Shown here piece after piece: positions 12,701 through 24,766 of a DNA stretch of 64,000 nucleotides. Position 1 is the first letter of the stretch; each line of letters opens with the position of its first letter. This DNA comes from Sacculina carcini (taxonomy: Eukaryota > Arthropoda > Thecostraca > Sacculinidae). The stretch is taken from contig OU696596.1 in the NCBI GenBank assembly GCA_916048095.2, positions 434,001 through 498,000 on the forward strand. Reading direction: 5' to 3'. A model generated the notes under the pieces. That model was not told the DNA's origin. It saw only the letters and a list, made by a program, of their open reading frames with translations, and did no database searches. The translations under genes and the position numbers were made by a program.

Positions 12701-14035
12701 GTGTACCCTAAGTGTTACCTAAGTGTTAACTAAGTGTTACCTAAGTGTGCCCTAAGTGTTACCTAAGTGTGCCCTAAGTGTTACCTAAGTGTGCCCTAAG
12801 TGTTACCCAAGTGTGCCCTAAGTGTTACCTAAGTGTGCCCTAAGTGTTACCTAAGTGTGCCCCAAGTGTTACCTAAGTGTGCCCTAAGTGTTACCTAAGT
12901 GTACCCTAAGTGTTACCTAAGTGTTACCTAAGTGTGCCCTAAGTGTTACCCAAGTGTGCCCTAAGTGTTACCTAAGTGTGCCCCAAGTGTTACCTAAGTG
13001 TGCCCTAAGTGTTAACTAAGTGTTACCTAAGTGTGCCCTAAGTGTTACCTAAGTGTGCCCTAAGTGTTACCTAAGTGTTACCTAAGTGTTACCTAAGTGT
13101 CACCTAAGTGTGCCCTAAGTGTTACCCAAGTGTTACCTAAGTGTTACCTAAGTGTTACCTAAGTGTTACCTAAGTATTACCTAAGTGTTACCTAAGTGTG
13201 CCCTAAGTGTTACCTAAGTGTGCCCTAACTGTTACCTAAGTGTGCCCTAACTGTTACCTAAGTGTGCCCTAAGTGTTACCTAAGTGTGCCCTAAGTGTTA
13301 CCTAAGTGTACCCTTAGTGTTACCTAAGTGTTACCTAAGTGTTAACTAAGTGTTACTTAAGTGTTACCTAAGTGTTACCTAAGTGTTACCTAAGTGTGCC
13401 CTAAGTGTTACCTAAGTGTGCCCTAAGTGTTACCTAAGTGTGCCCTAAGTGTTACCTAAGTGTTACCTAAGTGTTACCTAAGTGTTACCTAAGTGTGCCC
13501 TAAGTGTTACCTAAGTGTGCCCTAAGTGTTACCTAAGTGTGCCCTAAGTGTTACCTAAGTGTGCCCTAATTGTTACCTAAGTGTGCCCTAAGTGTTACCT
13601 AAGTGTGCCCTAAGTGTTACCTAAGTGTGCCCTAAGTGTTACCTAAGTGTGCTCTAAGTGCTACCTAAGTGTGCCCTAAGTGTTACCTAAGTGTGCCCTA
13701 AGTGTTACCTAAGTGTGCCCTAAGTGTTACCTAAGTGTGCCCTAAGTGTTACCTAAGTGTGCCCTAAGTGTGCCCTAAGTGTTACCTAAGTGTACCATAA
13801 GTGTTACCTAAGTGTTACCTAAGTGTTACCTAAGTGTTACCTAAGTGTTACCTAAGTGTTACCTAAGTGTTACCCAAGTGTTACCTAAGTGTGCCCTAAG
13901 TGTTACCTAAGTGTGCCCTAAGTGTGCCCTAAGTGTTACCTAAGTGTACCCTTAGTGTTACCCAAGTGTTACCTAAGTGTTAACTAAGTGTTACCTAAGT
14001 GTGCCCTAAGTGTTACCTAAGTGTGCCCTAAGTGT
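9706..14035. repeat. left-zone HOR copy L2 (4,330 bp)
   Basis: The landmark order is truncated unit, GCGC at 10,022, TAAGTC unit near 10,371, then paired TACCAT and TAAGAG units, GTCACC at 11,704 and 13,101, TAATTG near 13,567, and GCTC/GCTACC at 13,651 just before the next junction. The distance from GCTC at 9,321 to 13,651 is 4,330 bp, the same as between the two truncated units, so the copy is in phase with its neighbours. Confidence 0.82.
14029..14035 (+). repeat. truncated 7-bp unit 3 (left subtype)
   Basis: Same deletion; GCTC block 385 bp upstream. GCGC is only 294 bp downstream because one 22-bp dimer is missing. The GTCC unit that follows carries a private G-to-A change at 14,052. 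The next junction is 3,989 bp on. Confidence 0.97.
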
Positions 14036-17000
14036 TAAGTGTGCCCTAAGTATGTCCTAACTGTTACCTAAGTGTGCCCTAACTGTTACCTAAGTATGCC
14101 CTAAGTGTTACCTAAGTGTGCCCTAAGTGTTACCTAAGTGTGGCCTAAGTGTTACCTAAGTGTGCCCTAAGTGTTAACTAAGTGTTACCTAAGTGTGCCC
14201 TAAGTGTTACCTAAGTGTACCATAAGTGTTACCTAAGTGTTACCTAAGTGTTACCTAAGTGTTACCTAAGAGTTACCTAAGTGTTACATATGTGTTACCT
14301 AAGTGTGCCCTAAGTGTTACCTAAGTGTGCGCTAAGTGTTACCTAAGTGTTATCTAAGTGTGCCCTAAGTGTTACCTAAGTGTGCCCTAAGTGTTACCTA
14401 AGTGTGCCCTAAGTGTTACCTAAGTGTGCCCTAAGTGTTACCCAAGTGTGCCCTAAGTGTTACCTAAGTGTGCCCTAAGTGTTACCTAAGTGTGCCCCAA
14501 GTGTTACCTAAGTGTGCCCTAAGTGTTAACTAAGTGTTACCTAAGTGTGCCCTAAGTGTTACCTAAGTGTGCCCTAAGTGTTACCTAAGTGTTACCTAAG
14601 TGTTACCTAAGTGTTACCTAAGTGTGCCCTAAGTGTTACCCAAGTGTTACCTAAGTGTTACCTAAGTGTTACCTAAGTCTTACCTAAGTATTACCTAAGT
14701 GTTACCTAAGTGTGCCCTAAGTGTTACCTAAGTGTGCCCTAACTGTTACCTAAGTGTGCCCTAACTGTTACCTAAGTGTGCCCTAAGTGTTACCTAAGTG
14801 TGCCCTAAGTGTTACCTAAGTGTACCCTTAGTGTTACCTAAGTGTTACCTAAGTGTTAACTAAGTGTTACTTAAGTGTTACCCAAGTGTGCCCTAAGTGT
14901 TACCTAAGTGTGCCCTAAGTGTTACCTAAGTGTACCCTAAGTGTTACCTAAGTGTTACCTAAGTGTTACCTAAGTGTTACCCAAGTGTTACCTAAGTGTG
15001 CCCTAAGTGTTACCTAAGTGTGCCCTAAGTGTGCCCTAAGTGTTACCTAAGTGTACCCTTAGTGTTACCCAAGTGTTACCTAAGTGTTACCTAAGTGTGC
15101 CCTAAGTGTTACCTAAGTGTGCCCTAAGTGTTACCTAAGTGTGCCCTAAGTGTTACCCAAGTGTGCCCTAAGTGTTACCCAAGTGTGCCCTAAGTGTTAC
15201 CTAAGTGTGCCCTAAGTGTGCCCTAAGTGTTACCTAAGTGTACCATAAGTGTTACCTAAGTGTTACCTAAGTGTTACCTAAGTGTTACCTAAGTGTTACC
15301 TAAGAGTTACCTAAGTGTTACATAAGTGTTACCTAAGTGTTACCTAAGTGTGCCCTAAGTGTGCCCTAAGTGTTACCTAAGTGTACCATAAGTGTTACCT
15401 AAGTGTTACCTAAGTGTTACCTAAGTGTTACCTAAGTGTTACCTAAGAGTTACCTAAGTGTTACATAAGTGTTACCTAAGTGTGCCCTAAGTGTTACCTA
15501 AGTGTGCCCTAAGTGTTACCTAAGTGTGCCCTAAGTGTTACCTAAGTGTGCCCTAAGTGTTACCTAAGTGTGCCCTAAGTGTTATCTAAGTGTGCCCTAA
15601 GTGTTACCTAAGTGTACCCTAAGTGTTACCTAAGTGTGGCCTAAGTGTTACCTAAGTGTGCCCCAAGAGTTACCTAAGTGTGCCCTAAGTGTTAACTAAG
15701 TGTTACCTAAGTGTGCCCTAAGTGTTACCTAAGTGTACCATAAGTGTTACCTAAGTGTTACCTAAGTGTTACCTAAGTGTTACCTAAGTGTTACCTAAGA
15801 GTTACCTAAGTGTTACATAAGTGTTACCTAAGTGTGCCCTAAGTGTTACCTAAGTGTGCCCTAAGTGTTACCCAAGTGTGCCCTAAGTGTTACCTAAGTG
15901 TGCCCTAAGTGTTACCTAAGTGTGCCCCAAGTGTTACCTAAGTGTGCCCTAAGTGTTACCTAAGTGTGCCCTAAGTGTTACCTAAGTGTTACCTAAGTGT
16001 TACCTAAGTGTTACCTAAGTGTTACCTAAGTGTTACCTAAGAGTTACCTAAGTGTTACATAAGTGTTACCTAAGTGTGCCCTAAGTGTTACCTAAGTGTA
16101 CCCTTAGTGTTACCCAAGTGTTACCTAAGTGTTACCTAAGTGTTACCTAAGTGTGCCCTAAGTGTTACCTAAGTGTGCCCTAAGTGTTACCTAAGTGTGC
16201 CCTAAGTGTTACCCAAGTGTGCCCTAAGTGTTACCCAAGTGTGCCCTAAGTGTTACCTAAGTGTGCCCTAAGTGTGCCCTAAGTGTTACCTAAGTGTACC
16301 ATAAGTGTTACCTAAGTGTTACCTAAGTGTTACCTAAGTGTTACCTAAGTGTTACCTAAGAGTTACCTAAGTGTTACATAAGTGTTACCTAAGTGTGCCC
16401 TAAGTGTTACCTAAGTGTGCCCTAAGTGTTACCTAAGTGTGCCCTAAGTGTTACCTAAGTGTGCCCTAAGTGTTACCTAAGTGTGCCCTAAGTGTGCCCT
16501 AAGTGTTACCTAAGTGTACCATAAGTGTTACCTAAGTGTTACCTAAGTGTTACCTAAGTGTTACCTAAGTGTTACCTAAGTGTTACCTAAGTGTTACCCA
16601 AGTGATACCTAAGTGTGCCCTAAGTGTTACCTAAGTGTGCCCTAAGTGTGCCCCAAGTGTTACCTAAGTGTACCCTTAGTGTTACCCAAGTGTTACCTAA
16701 GTGTTAACTAAGTGTTACCTAAGTGTGCCCTAAGTGTTACCTAAGTGTGCCCTAAGTGTTACCTAAGTGTGCCCTAAGTGTTACCCAAGTGTGCCCTAAG
16801 TGTTACCTAAGTGTGCCCTAAGTGTTACCTAAGTGTGCCCCAAGTGTTACCTAAGTGTGCCCTAAGTGTTACCTAAGTGTACCCTAAGTGTTACCTAAGT
16901 GTTACCTAAGTGTGCCCTAAGTGTTACCCAAGTGTGCCCTAAGTGTTACCTAAGTGTGCCCCAAGTGTTACCTAAGTGTGCCCTAAGTGTTAACTAAGTG

Positions 17001-17639
17001 TTACCTAAGTGTGCCCTAAGTGTTACCTAAGTGTGCCCTAAGTGTTACCTAAGTGTTACCTAAGTGTTACCTAAGTGTCACCTAAGTGTGCCCTAAGTGT
17101 TACCCAAGTGTTACCTAAGTGTTACCTAAGTGTTACCTAAGTGTTACCTAAGTATTACCTAAGTGTTACCTAAGTGTGCCCTAAGTGTTACCTAAGTGTG
17201 CCCTAACTGTTACCTAAGTGTGCCCTAACTGTTACCTAAGTGTGCCCTAAGTGTTACCTAAGTGTGCCCTAAGTGTTACCTAAGTGTACCCTTAGTGTTA
17301 CCTAAGTGTTACCTAAGTGTTAACTAAGTGTTACTTAAGTGTTACCTAAGTGTTACCTAAGTGTTACCTAAGTGTGCCCTAAGTGTTACCTAAGTGTGCC
17401 CTAAGTGTTACCTAAGTGTGCCCTAAGTGTTACCTAAGTGTTACCTAAGTGTTACCTAAGTGTTACCTAAGTGTTACCTAAGTGTGCCCTAAGTGTTACC
17501 TAAGTGTGCCCTAAGTGTTACCTAAGTGTGCCCTAAGTGTTACCTAAGTGTGCCCTAATTGTTACCTAAGTGTGCCCTAAGTGTTACCTAAGTGTGCCCT
17601 AAGTGTTACCTAAGTGTGCCCTAAGTGTTACCTAAGTGT

Positions 17640-17654
17640 GCTCTAAGTGCTACC
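17640..17654 (+). repeat. last copy of the left-zone GCTC/GCTACC variant pair
   Basis: A unit ending GCTC is followed by a unit with GCTACC. The pair occurs only at 1,779, 9,321, 13,651 and 17,640, always 385 bp before a truncated-unit junction and about 82 bp after a TAATTG unit. It is absent from all right-zone junctions. Confidence 0.9.
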
Positions 17655-18017
17655 TAAGTGTGCCCTAAGTGTTACCTAAGTGTGCCCTAAGTGTTACCTA
17701 AGTGTGCCCTAAGTGTTACCTAAGTGTGCCCTAAGTGTTACCTAAGTGTGCCCTAAGTGTGCCCTAAGTGTTACCTAAGTGTACCATAAGTGTTACCTAA
17801 GTGTTACCTAAGTGTTACCTAAGTGTTACCTAAGTGTTACCTAAGTGTTACCTAAGTGTTACCCAAGTGTTACCTAAGTGTGCCCTAAGTGTTACCTAAG
17901 TGTGCCCTAAGTGTGCCCTAAGTGTTACCTAAGTGTACCCTTAGTGTTACCCAAGTGTTACCTAAGTGTTAACTAAGTGTTACCTAAGTGTGCCCTAAGT
18001 GTTACCTAAGTGTGCCC

Positions 18018-18024
18018 TAAGTGT
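18018..18024 (+). repeat. truncated 7-bp unit 4 (last left subtype)
   Basis: Same deletion; the last copy with the GCTC block 385 bp upstream. GCGC is at 18,341. The next junction is only 1,195 bp on. Confidence 0.97.
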
Positions 18025-19219
18025 TAAGTGTGCCCTAAGTGTGTCCTAACTGTTACCTAAGTGTGCCCTAACTGTTACCTAAGTATGCCCTAAGTGTTAC
18101 CTAAGTGTGCCCTAAGTGTTACCTAAGTGTGGCCTAAGTGTTACCTAAGTGTGCCCCAAGTGTTACCTAAGTGTGCCCTAAGTGTTAACTAAGTGTTACC
18201 TAAGTGTGCCCTAAGTGTTACCTAAGTGTACCATAAGTGTTACCTAAGTGTTACCTAAGTGTTACCTAAGTGTTACCTAAGAGTTACCTAAGTGTTACAT
18301 ATGTGTTACCTAAGTGTGCCCTAAGTGTTACCTAAGTGTGCGCTAAGTGTTACCTAAGTGTTATCTAAGTGTGCCCTAAGTGTTACCTAAGTGTGCCCTA
18401 AGTGTTACCTAAGTGTGCCCTAAGTGTTACCTAAGTGTGCCCTAAGTGTTACCCAAGTGTGCCCTAAGTGTTACCTAAGTGTGCCCTAAGTGTTACCTAA
18501 GTGTGCCCCAAGTGTTACCTAAGTGTGCCCTAAGTGTTAACTAAGTGTTACCTAAGTGTGCCCTAAGTGTTACCTAAGTGTGCCCTAAGTGTTACCTAAG
18601 TGTTACCTAAGTGTTACCTAAGTGTTACCTAAGTGTGCCCTAAGTGTTACCCAAGTGTTACCTAAGTGTTACCTAAGTGTTACCTAAGTCTTACCTAAGT
18701 GTTACCTAAGTATTACCTAAGTGTTACCTAAGTGTGCCCTAAGTGTTACCTAAGTGTGCCCTAACTGTTACCTAAGTGTGCCCTAACTGTTACCTAAGTG
18801 TGCCCTAAGTGTTACCTAAGTGTGCCCTAAGTGTTACCTAAGTGTACCCTTAGTGTTACCTAAGTGTTACCTAAGTGTTAACTAAGTGTTACTTAAGTGT
18901 TACCTAAGTGTGCCCTAAGTGTTACCTAAGTGTGCCCTAAGTGTGCCCTAAGTGTTACCTAAGTGTACCATAAGTGTTACCTAAGTGTTACCTAAGTGTT
19001 ACCTAAGTGTTACCTAAGTGTTACCTAAGTGTTACCTAAGTGTTACCTAAGTGTTACCCAAGTGTTACCTAAGTGTGCCCTAAGTGTTACCTAAGTGTGC
19101 CCTAAGTGTGCCCTAAGTGTTACCTAAGTGTACCCTTAGTGTTACCCAAGTGTTACCTAAGTGTTAACTAAGTGTTACCTAAGTGTGCCCTAAGTGTTAC
19201 CTAAGTGTGCCCTAAGTGT
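18025..19219. repeat. short HOR remnant L4 (1,195 bp) at the zone boundary
   Basis: Only 1,195 bp separate this junction from the next, the shortest interval in the window. It holds the landmark cassette (GCGC at 18,341), the CTAACTG pair and CTTAG unit, a run of eight T-type units after TACCAT, and then the next truncated unit. The upstream junction has the left-zone GCTC block 385 bp before it; the downstream junction does not. This interval is where one HOR family gives way to the other. Confidence 0.75.
19213..19219 (+). repeat. truncated 7-bp unit 5 (first right-zone copy)
   Basis: Same deletion without the upstream GCTC block. I place it as type 1 from its position before a type-2 junction 3,252 bp on. 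It lacks the second TAAGAG/TATGTG group typical of later type-1 junctions. Confidence 0.96.
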
Positions 19220-20509
19220 TAAGTGTGCCCTAAGTGTGTCCTAACTGTTACCTAAGTGTGCCCTAACTGTTACCTAAGTATGCCCTAAGTGTTACCTAAG
19301 TGTGCCCTAAGTGTTACCTAAGTGTGGCCTAAGTGTTACCTAAGTGTGCCCCAAGTGTTACCTAAGTGTGCCCTAAGTGTTAACTAAGTGTTACCTAAGT
19401 GTGCCCTAAGTGTTACCTAAGTGTACCATAAGTGTTACCTAAGTGTTACCTAAGTGTTACCTAAGTGTTACCTAAGAGTTACCTAAGTGTTACATATGTG
19501 TTACCTAAGTGTGCCCTAAGTGTTACCTAAGTGTGCGCTAAGTGTTACCTAAGTGTTATCTAAGTGTGCCCTAAGTGTTACCTAAGTGTGCCCTAAGTGT
19601 TACCTAAGTGTGCCCTAAGTGTTACCTAAGTGTGCCCTAAGTGTTACCCAAGTGTGCCCTAAGTGTTACCTAAGTGTGCCCTAAGTGTTACCTAAGTGTG
19701 CCCCAAGTGTTACCTAAGTGTGCCCTAAGTGTTAACTAAGTGTTACCTAAGTGTGCCCTAAGTGTTACCTAAGTGTGCCCTAAGTGTTACCTAAGTGTTA
19801 CCTAAGTGTTACCTAAGTGTTACCTAAGTGTGCCCTAAGTGTTACCCAAGTGTTACCTAAGTGTTACCTAAGTGTTACCTAAGTGTTACCTAAGTATTAC
19901 CTAAGTGTTACCTAAGTGTGCCCTAAGTGTTACCTAAGTGTGCCCTAACTGTTACCTAAGTGTGCCCTAACTGTTACCTAAGTGTGCCCTAAGTGTTACC
20001 TAAGTGTGCCCTAAGTGTTACCTAAGTGTACCCTTAGTGTTACCTAAGTGTTACCTAAGTGTTACCTAAGTGTTACTTAAGTGTTACCCAAGTGTGCCCT
20101 AAGTGTTACCTAAGTGTGCCCTAAGTGTTACCTAAGTGTACCCTAAGTGTTACCTAAGTGTTACCTAAGTGTTACCTAAGTGTTACCCAAGTGTTACCTA
20201 AGTGTGCCCTAAGTGTTACCTAAGTGTGCCCTAAGTGTGCCCTAAGTGTTACCTAAGTGTACCCTTAGTGTTACCCAAGTGTTACCTAAGTGTTACCTAA
20301 GTGTGCCCTAAGTGTTACCTAAGTGTGCCCTAAGTGTTACCTAAGTGTGCCCTAAGTGTTACCCAAGTGTGCCCTAAGTGTTACCCAAGTGTGCCCTAAG
20401 TGTTACCTAAGTGTGCCCTAAGTGTGCCCTAAGTGTTACCTAAGTGTACCATAAGTGTTACCTAAGTGTTACCTAAGTGTTACCTAAGTGTTACCTAAGT
20501 GTTACCTAA

Positions 20510-20861
20510 GAGTTACCTAAGTGTTACATAAGTGTTACCTAAGTGTGCCCTAAGTGTTACCTAAGTGTGCCCTAAGTGTTACCTAAGTGTGCCCTAAGTG
20601 TTACCTAAGTGTGCCCTAAGTGTTACCTAAGTGTGCCCTAAGTGTTATCTAAGTGTGCCCTAAGTGTTACCTAAGTGTACCCTAAGTGTTACCTAAGTGT
20701 GGCCTAAGTGTTACCTAAGTGTGCCCCAAGAGTTACCTAAGTGTGCCCTAAGTGTTAACTAAGTGTTACCTAAGTGTGCCCTAAGTGTTACCTAAGTGTA
20801 CCATAAGTGTTACCTAAGTGTTACCTAAGTGTTACCTAAGTGTTACCTAAGTGTTACCTAA
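20510..20861. repeat. 352-bp optional segment in copy R0
   Basis: A 32-unit segment lying between two TAAGAG units (20,510 and 20,862). It contains the TATC, GGCC and CCCCAAGAG variants. It is present in R0, A, D and E and missing from B and C. Confidence 0.85.
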
Positions 20862-22464
20862 GAGTTACCTAAGTGTTACATAAGTGTTACCTAAGTGTGC
20901 CCTAAGTGTTACCTAAGTGTGCCCTAAGTGTTACCCAAGTGTGCCCTAAGTGTTACCTAAGTGTGCCCTAAGTGTTACCTAAGTGTGCCCCAAGTGTTAC
21001 CTAAGTGTGCCCTAAGTGTTAACTAAGTGTTACCTAAGTGTGCCCTAAGTGTTACCTAAGTGTGCCCTAAGTGTTACCTAAGTGTTACCTAAGTGTTACC
21101 TAAGTGTTACCTAAGTGTGCCCTAAGTGTTACCTAAGTGTGCCCTAACTGTTACCTAAGTGTGCCCTAAGTGTTACCTAAGTGTGCCCTAAGTGTTACCT
21201 AAGTGTACCCTTAGTGTTACATAAGTGTTACCTAAGTGTTAACTAAGTGTTACTTAAGTGTTACCCAATTGTGCCCTAAGTGTTACCTAAGTGTGCCCTA
21301 AGTGTTACCTAAGTGTGCCCTAAGTGTTACCTAAGTGTACCCTAAGTGTTACCTAAGTGTGCCCTAAGTGTTACCTAAGTGTTACCTAAGTGTTACCTAA
21401 GTGTTACCTAAGTGTGCCCTAAGTGTTACCCAAGTGTTACCTAAGTGTTACCTAAGTGTTACCTAAGTGTTACCTAAGTGTTACCTAAGTATTACCTAAG
21501 TGTTACCTAAGTGTGCCCTAAGTGTTACCTAAGTGTGCCCTAACTGTTACCTAAGTGTGCCCTAACTGTTACCTAAGTGTGCCCTAAGTGTTACCTAAGT
21601 GTGCCCTAAGTGTTACCTAAGTGTACCCTTAGTGTTACCTAAGTGTTACCTAAGTGTGCCCTAAGTGTTACCTAAGTGTTACCTAAGTGTTACCTAAGTG
21701 TTACCTAAGTGTGCCCTAAGTGTTACCTAAGTGTGCCCTAACTGTTACCTAAGTGTGCCCTAAGTGTTACCTAAGTGTTACCTAAGTGTTACCTAAGTGT
21801 GCCCTAAGTGTTACCTAAGTGTGCCCTAAGTGTTACCTAAGTGTGCCCTAAGTGTTACCTAAGTGTTACCTAAGTGTTACCTAAGTGTTACCTAAGTGTG
21901 CCCTAAGTGTTACCCAAGTGTTACCTAAGTGTTACCTAAGTGTTACCTAAGTGTTACCTAAGTGTTACCTAAGTATTACCTAAGTGTTACCTAAGTGTGC
22001 CCTAAGTGTTACCTAAGTGTGCCCTAACTGTTACCTAAGTGTGCCCTAACTGTTACCTAAGTGTGCCCTAAGTGTTACCTAAGTGTGCCCTAAGTGTTAC
22101 CTAAGTGTACCCTTAGTGTTACCTAAGTGTTACCTAAGTGTTAACTAAGTGTTACTTAAGTGTTACCTAAGTGTGCCCTAAGTGTTACCTAAGTGTGCCC
22201 TAAGTGTGCCCTAAGTGTTACCTAAGTGTACCATAAGTGTTACCTAAGTGTTACCTAAGTGTTACCTAAGTGTTACCTAAGTGTTACCTAAGTGTTACCT
22301 AAGTGTTACCCAAGTGTTACCTAAGTGTGCCCTAAGTGTGACCTAAGTGTGCCCTAAGTGTGCCCTAAGTGTTACCTAAGTGTACCCTTAGTGTTACCCA
22401 AGTGTTACCTAAGTGTTAACTAAGTGTTACCTAAGTGTGCCCTAAGTGTTACCTAAGTGTGCCC

Positions 22465-22471
22465 TAAGTGT
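22465..22471 (+). repeat. truncated 7-bp unit 6 (type 2)
   Basis: Same deletion. Type 2, because a second GCGC cassette lies 704 bp after the first (22,788 and 23,492). The GGCC unit of the cassette is GCCC here. The next junction is 2,295 bp on. Confidence 0.96.
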
Positions 22472-24759
22472 TAAGTGTGCCCTAAGTGTGTCCTAACTGT
22501 TACCTAAGTGTGCCCTAACTGTTACCTAAGTATGCCCTAAGTGTTACCTAAGTGTGCCCTAAGTGTTACCTAAGTGTGCCCTAAGTGTTACCTAAGTGTG
22601 CCCCAAGTGTTACCTAAGTGTGCCCTAAGTGTTAACTAAGTGTTACCTAAGTGTGCCCTAAGTGTTACCTAAGTGTACCATAAGTGTTACCTAAGTGTTA
22701 CCTAAGTGTTACCTAAGTGTTACCTAAGAGTTACCTAAGTGTTACATATGTGTTACCTAAGTGTGCCCTAAGTGTTACCTAAGTGTGCGCTAAGTGTTAC
22801 CTAAGTGTTATCTAAGTGTGCCCTAAGTGTTACCTAAGTGTGCCCTAAGTGTTACCTAAGTGTGCCCTAAGTGTTACCTAAGTGTGCCCTAAGTGTTACC
22901 TAAGTGTGCCCTAAGTGTTACCTAAGTGTGCCCTAAGTGTTACCTAAGTGTGCCCCAAGTGTTACCTAAGTGTGCCCTAAGTGTTAACTAAGTGTTACCT
23001 AAGTGTGCCCTAAGTGTTACCTAAGTGTGCCCTAAGTGTTACCTAAGTGTTACCTAAGTGTTACCTAAGTGTTACCTAAGTGTGCCCTAAGTGTTACCCA
23101 AGTGTTACCTAAGTGTTACCTAAGTGTTACCTAAGTGTTACCTAAGTATTACCTAAGTGTTACCTAAGTGTGCCCTAAGTGTTACCTAAGTGTGCCCTAA
23201 CTGTTACCTAAGTGTGCCCTAAGTGTTACCTAAGTGTGGCCTAAGTGTTACCTAAGTGTGCCCCAAGTGTTACCTAAGTGTGCCCTAAGTGTTAACTAAG
23301 TGTGCCCCAAGTGTTACCTAAGTGTGCCCTAAGTGTTAACTAAGTGTTACCTAAGTGTGCCCTAAGTGTTACCTAAGTGTACCATAAGTGTTACCTAAGT
23401 GTTACCTAAGTGTTACCTAAGTGTTACCTAAGAGTTACCTAAGTGTTACATATGTGTTACCTAAGTGTGCCCTAAGTGTTACCTAAGTGTGCGCTAAGTG
23501 TTACCTAAGTGTTATCTAAGTGTGCCCTAAGTGTTACCTAAGTGTGCCCTAAGTGTTACCTAAGTGTGCCCTAAGTGTTACCTAAGTGTGCCCTAAGTGT
23601 TACCCAAGTGTGCCCTAAGTGTTACCTAAGTGTGCCCTAAGTGTTACCTAAGTGTGCCCCAAGTGTTACCTAAGTGTGCCCTAAGTGTTAACTAAGTGTT
23701 ACCTAAGTGTGCCCTAAGTGTTACCTAAGTGTGCCCTAAGTGTTACCTAAGTGTTACCTAAGTGTTACCTAAGTGTTACCTAAGTGTGCCCTAAGTGTTA
23801 CCCAAGTGTTACCTAAGTGTTACCTAAGTCTTACCTAAGTCTTACCTAAGTGTTACCTAAGTATTACCTAAGTGTTACCTAAGTGTGCCCTAAGTGTTAC
23901 CTAAGTGTTATCTAAGTGTGCCCTAAGTGTTACCTAAGTGTGCCCTAAGTGTTACCTAAGTGTGCCCTAAGTGTTACCTAAGTGTGCCCTAAGTGTTACC
24001 CAAGTGTGCCCTAAGTGTTACCTAAGTGTGCCCTAAGTGTTACCTAAGTGTGCCCCAAGTGTTACCTAAGTGTGCCCTAAGTGTTAACTAAGTGTTACCT
24101 AAGTGTGCCCTAAGTGTTACCTAAGTGTGCCCTAAGTGTTACCTAAGTGTTACCTAAGTGTTACCTAAGTGTTACCTAAGTGTGCCCTAAGTGTTACCCA
24201 AGTGTTACCTAAGTGTTACCTAAGTGTTACCTAAGTCTTACCTAAGTGTTACCTAAGTATTACCTAAGTGTTACCTAAGTGTGCCCTAAGTGTTACCTAA
24301 GTGTGCCCTAACTGTTACCTAAGTGTGCCCTAACTGTTACCTAAGTGTGCCCTAAGTGTTACCTAAGTGTGCCCTAAGTGTTACCTAAGTGTACCCTTAG
24401 TGTTACCTAAGTGTTACCTAAGTGTTAACTAAGTGTTACTTAAGTGTTACCTAAGTGTGCCCTAAGTGTTACCTAAGTGTGCCCTAAGTGTGCCCTAAGT
24501 GTTACCTAAGTGTACCATAAGTGTTACCTAAGTGTTACCTAAGTGTTACCTAAGTGTTACCTAAGTGTTACCTAAGTGTTACCTAAGTGTTACCTAAGTG
24601 TTACCCAAGTGTTACCTAAGTGTGCCCTAAGTGTTACCTAAGTGTGCCCTAAGTGTGCCCTAAGTGTTACCTAAGTGTACCCTTAGTGTTACCCAAGTGT
24701 TACCTAAGTGTTAACTAAGTGTTACCTAAGTGTGCCCTAAGTGTTACCTAAGTGTGCCC

Positions 24760-24766
24760 TAAGTGT
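24760..24766 (+). repeat. truncated 7-bp unit 7 (type 1)
   Basis: Same deletion. Type 1: a second TAAGAG/TATGTG group without GCGC follows about 780 bp on. The first TAAGAG unit has reverted to TAAGTG here. The next junction is 3,626 bp on. Confidence 0.96.

Larger units (their letters stand above)
14036..18024. repeat. left-zone HOR copy L3 (3,989 bp)
   Basis: The copy has the same order of landmarks as the one before it but is 341 bp (31 units) shorter. Part of the difference is visible: one 22-bp G-T dimer (CCCC form) is missing after the truncated unit, so GCGC lies 294 bp downstream of the junction instead of 316. The second unit after the junction carries an extra private A at 14,052. 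GTCACC at 17,079 and the GAT variant at 16,604 are 8,308 bp from their counterparts at 8,771 and 8,296. Confidence 0.8.
19220..24766. repeat. right-zone HOR copy R0 (5,547 bp)
   Basis: First copy of the right-zone family. It has one junction at 19,220 and a second, type-2 junction at 22,472, recognised by a second GCGC at 23,492, 704 bp after the first. It carries the 352-bp segment (20,510-20,861) and a CAATTG variant at 21,266. Unlike later copies it lacks the second TAAGAG/TATGTG group about 780 bp after the first junction. It also has a doubled TAAGTC unit (23,830 and 23,841). Confidence 0.8.

Noticed and set aside
14029..14057. A second kind of indel near the third junction
   Set aside because: The shorter distance to GCGC (294 versus 316 bp) is a missing 22-bp dimer, a whole number of units; the junction has the usual 4-bp deletion.
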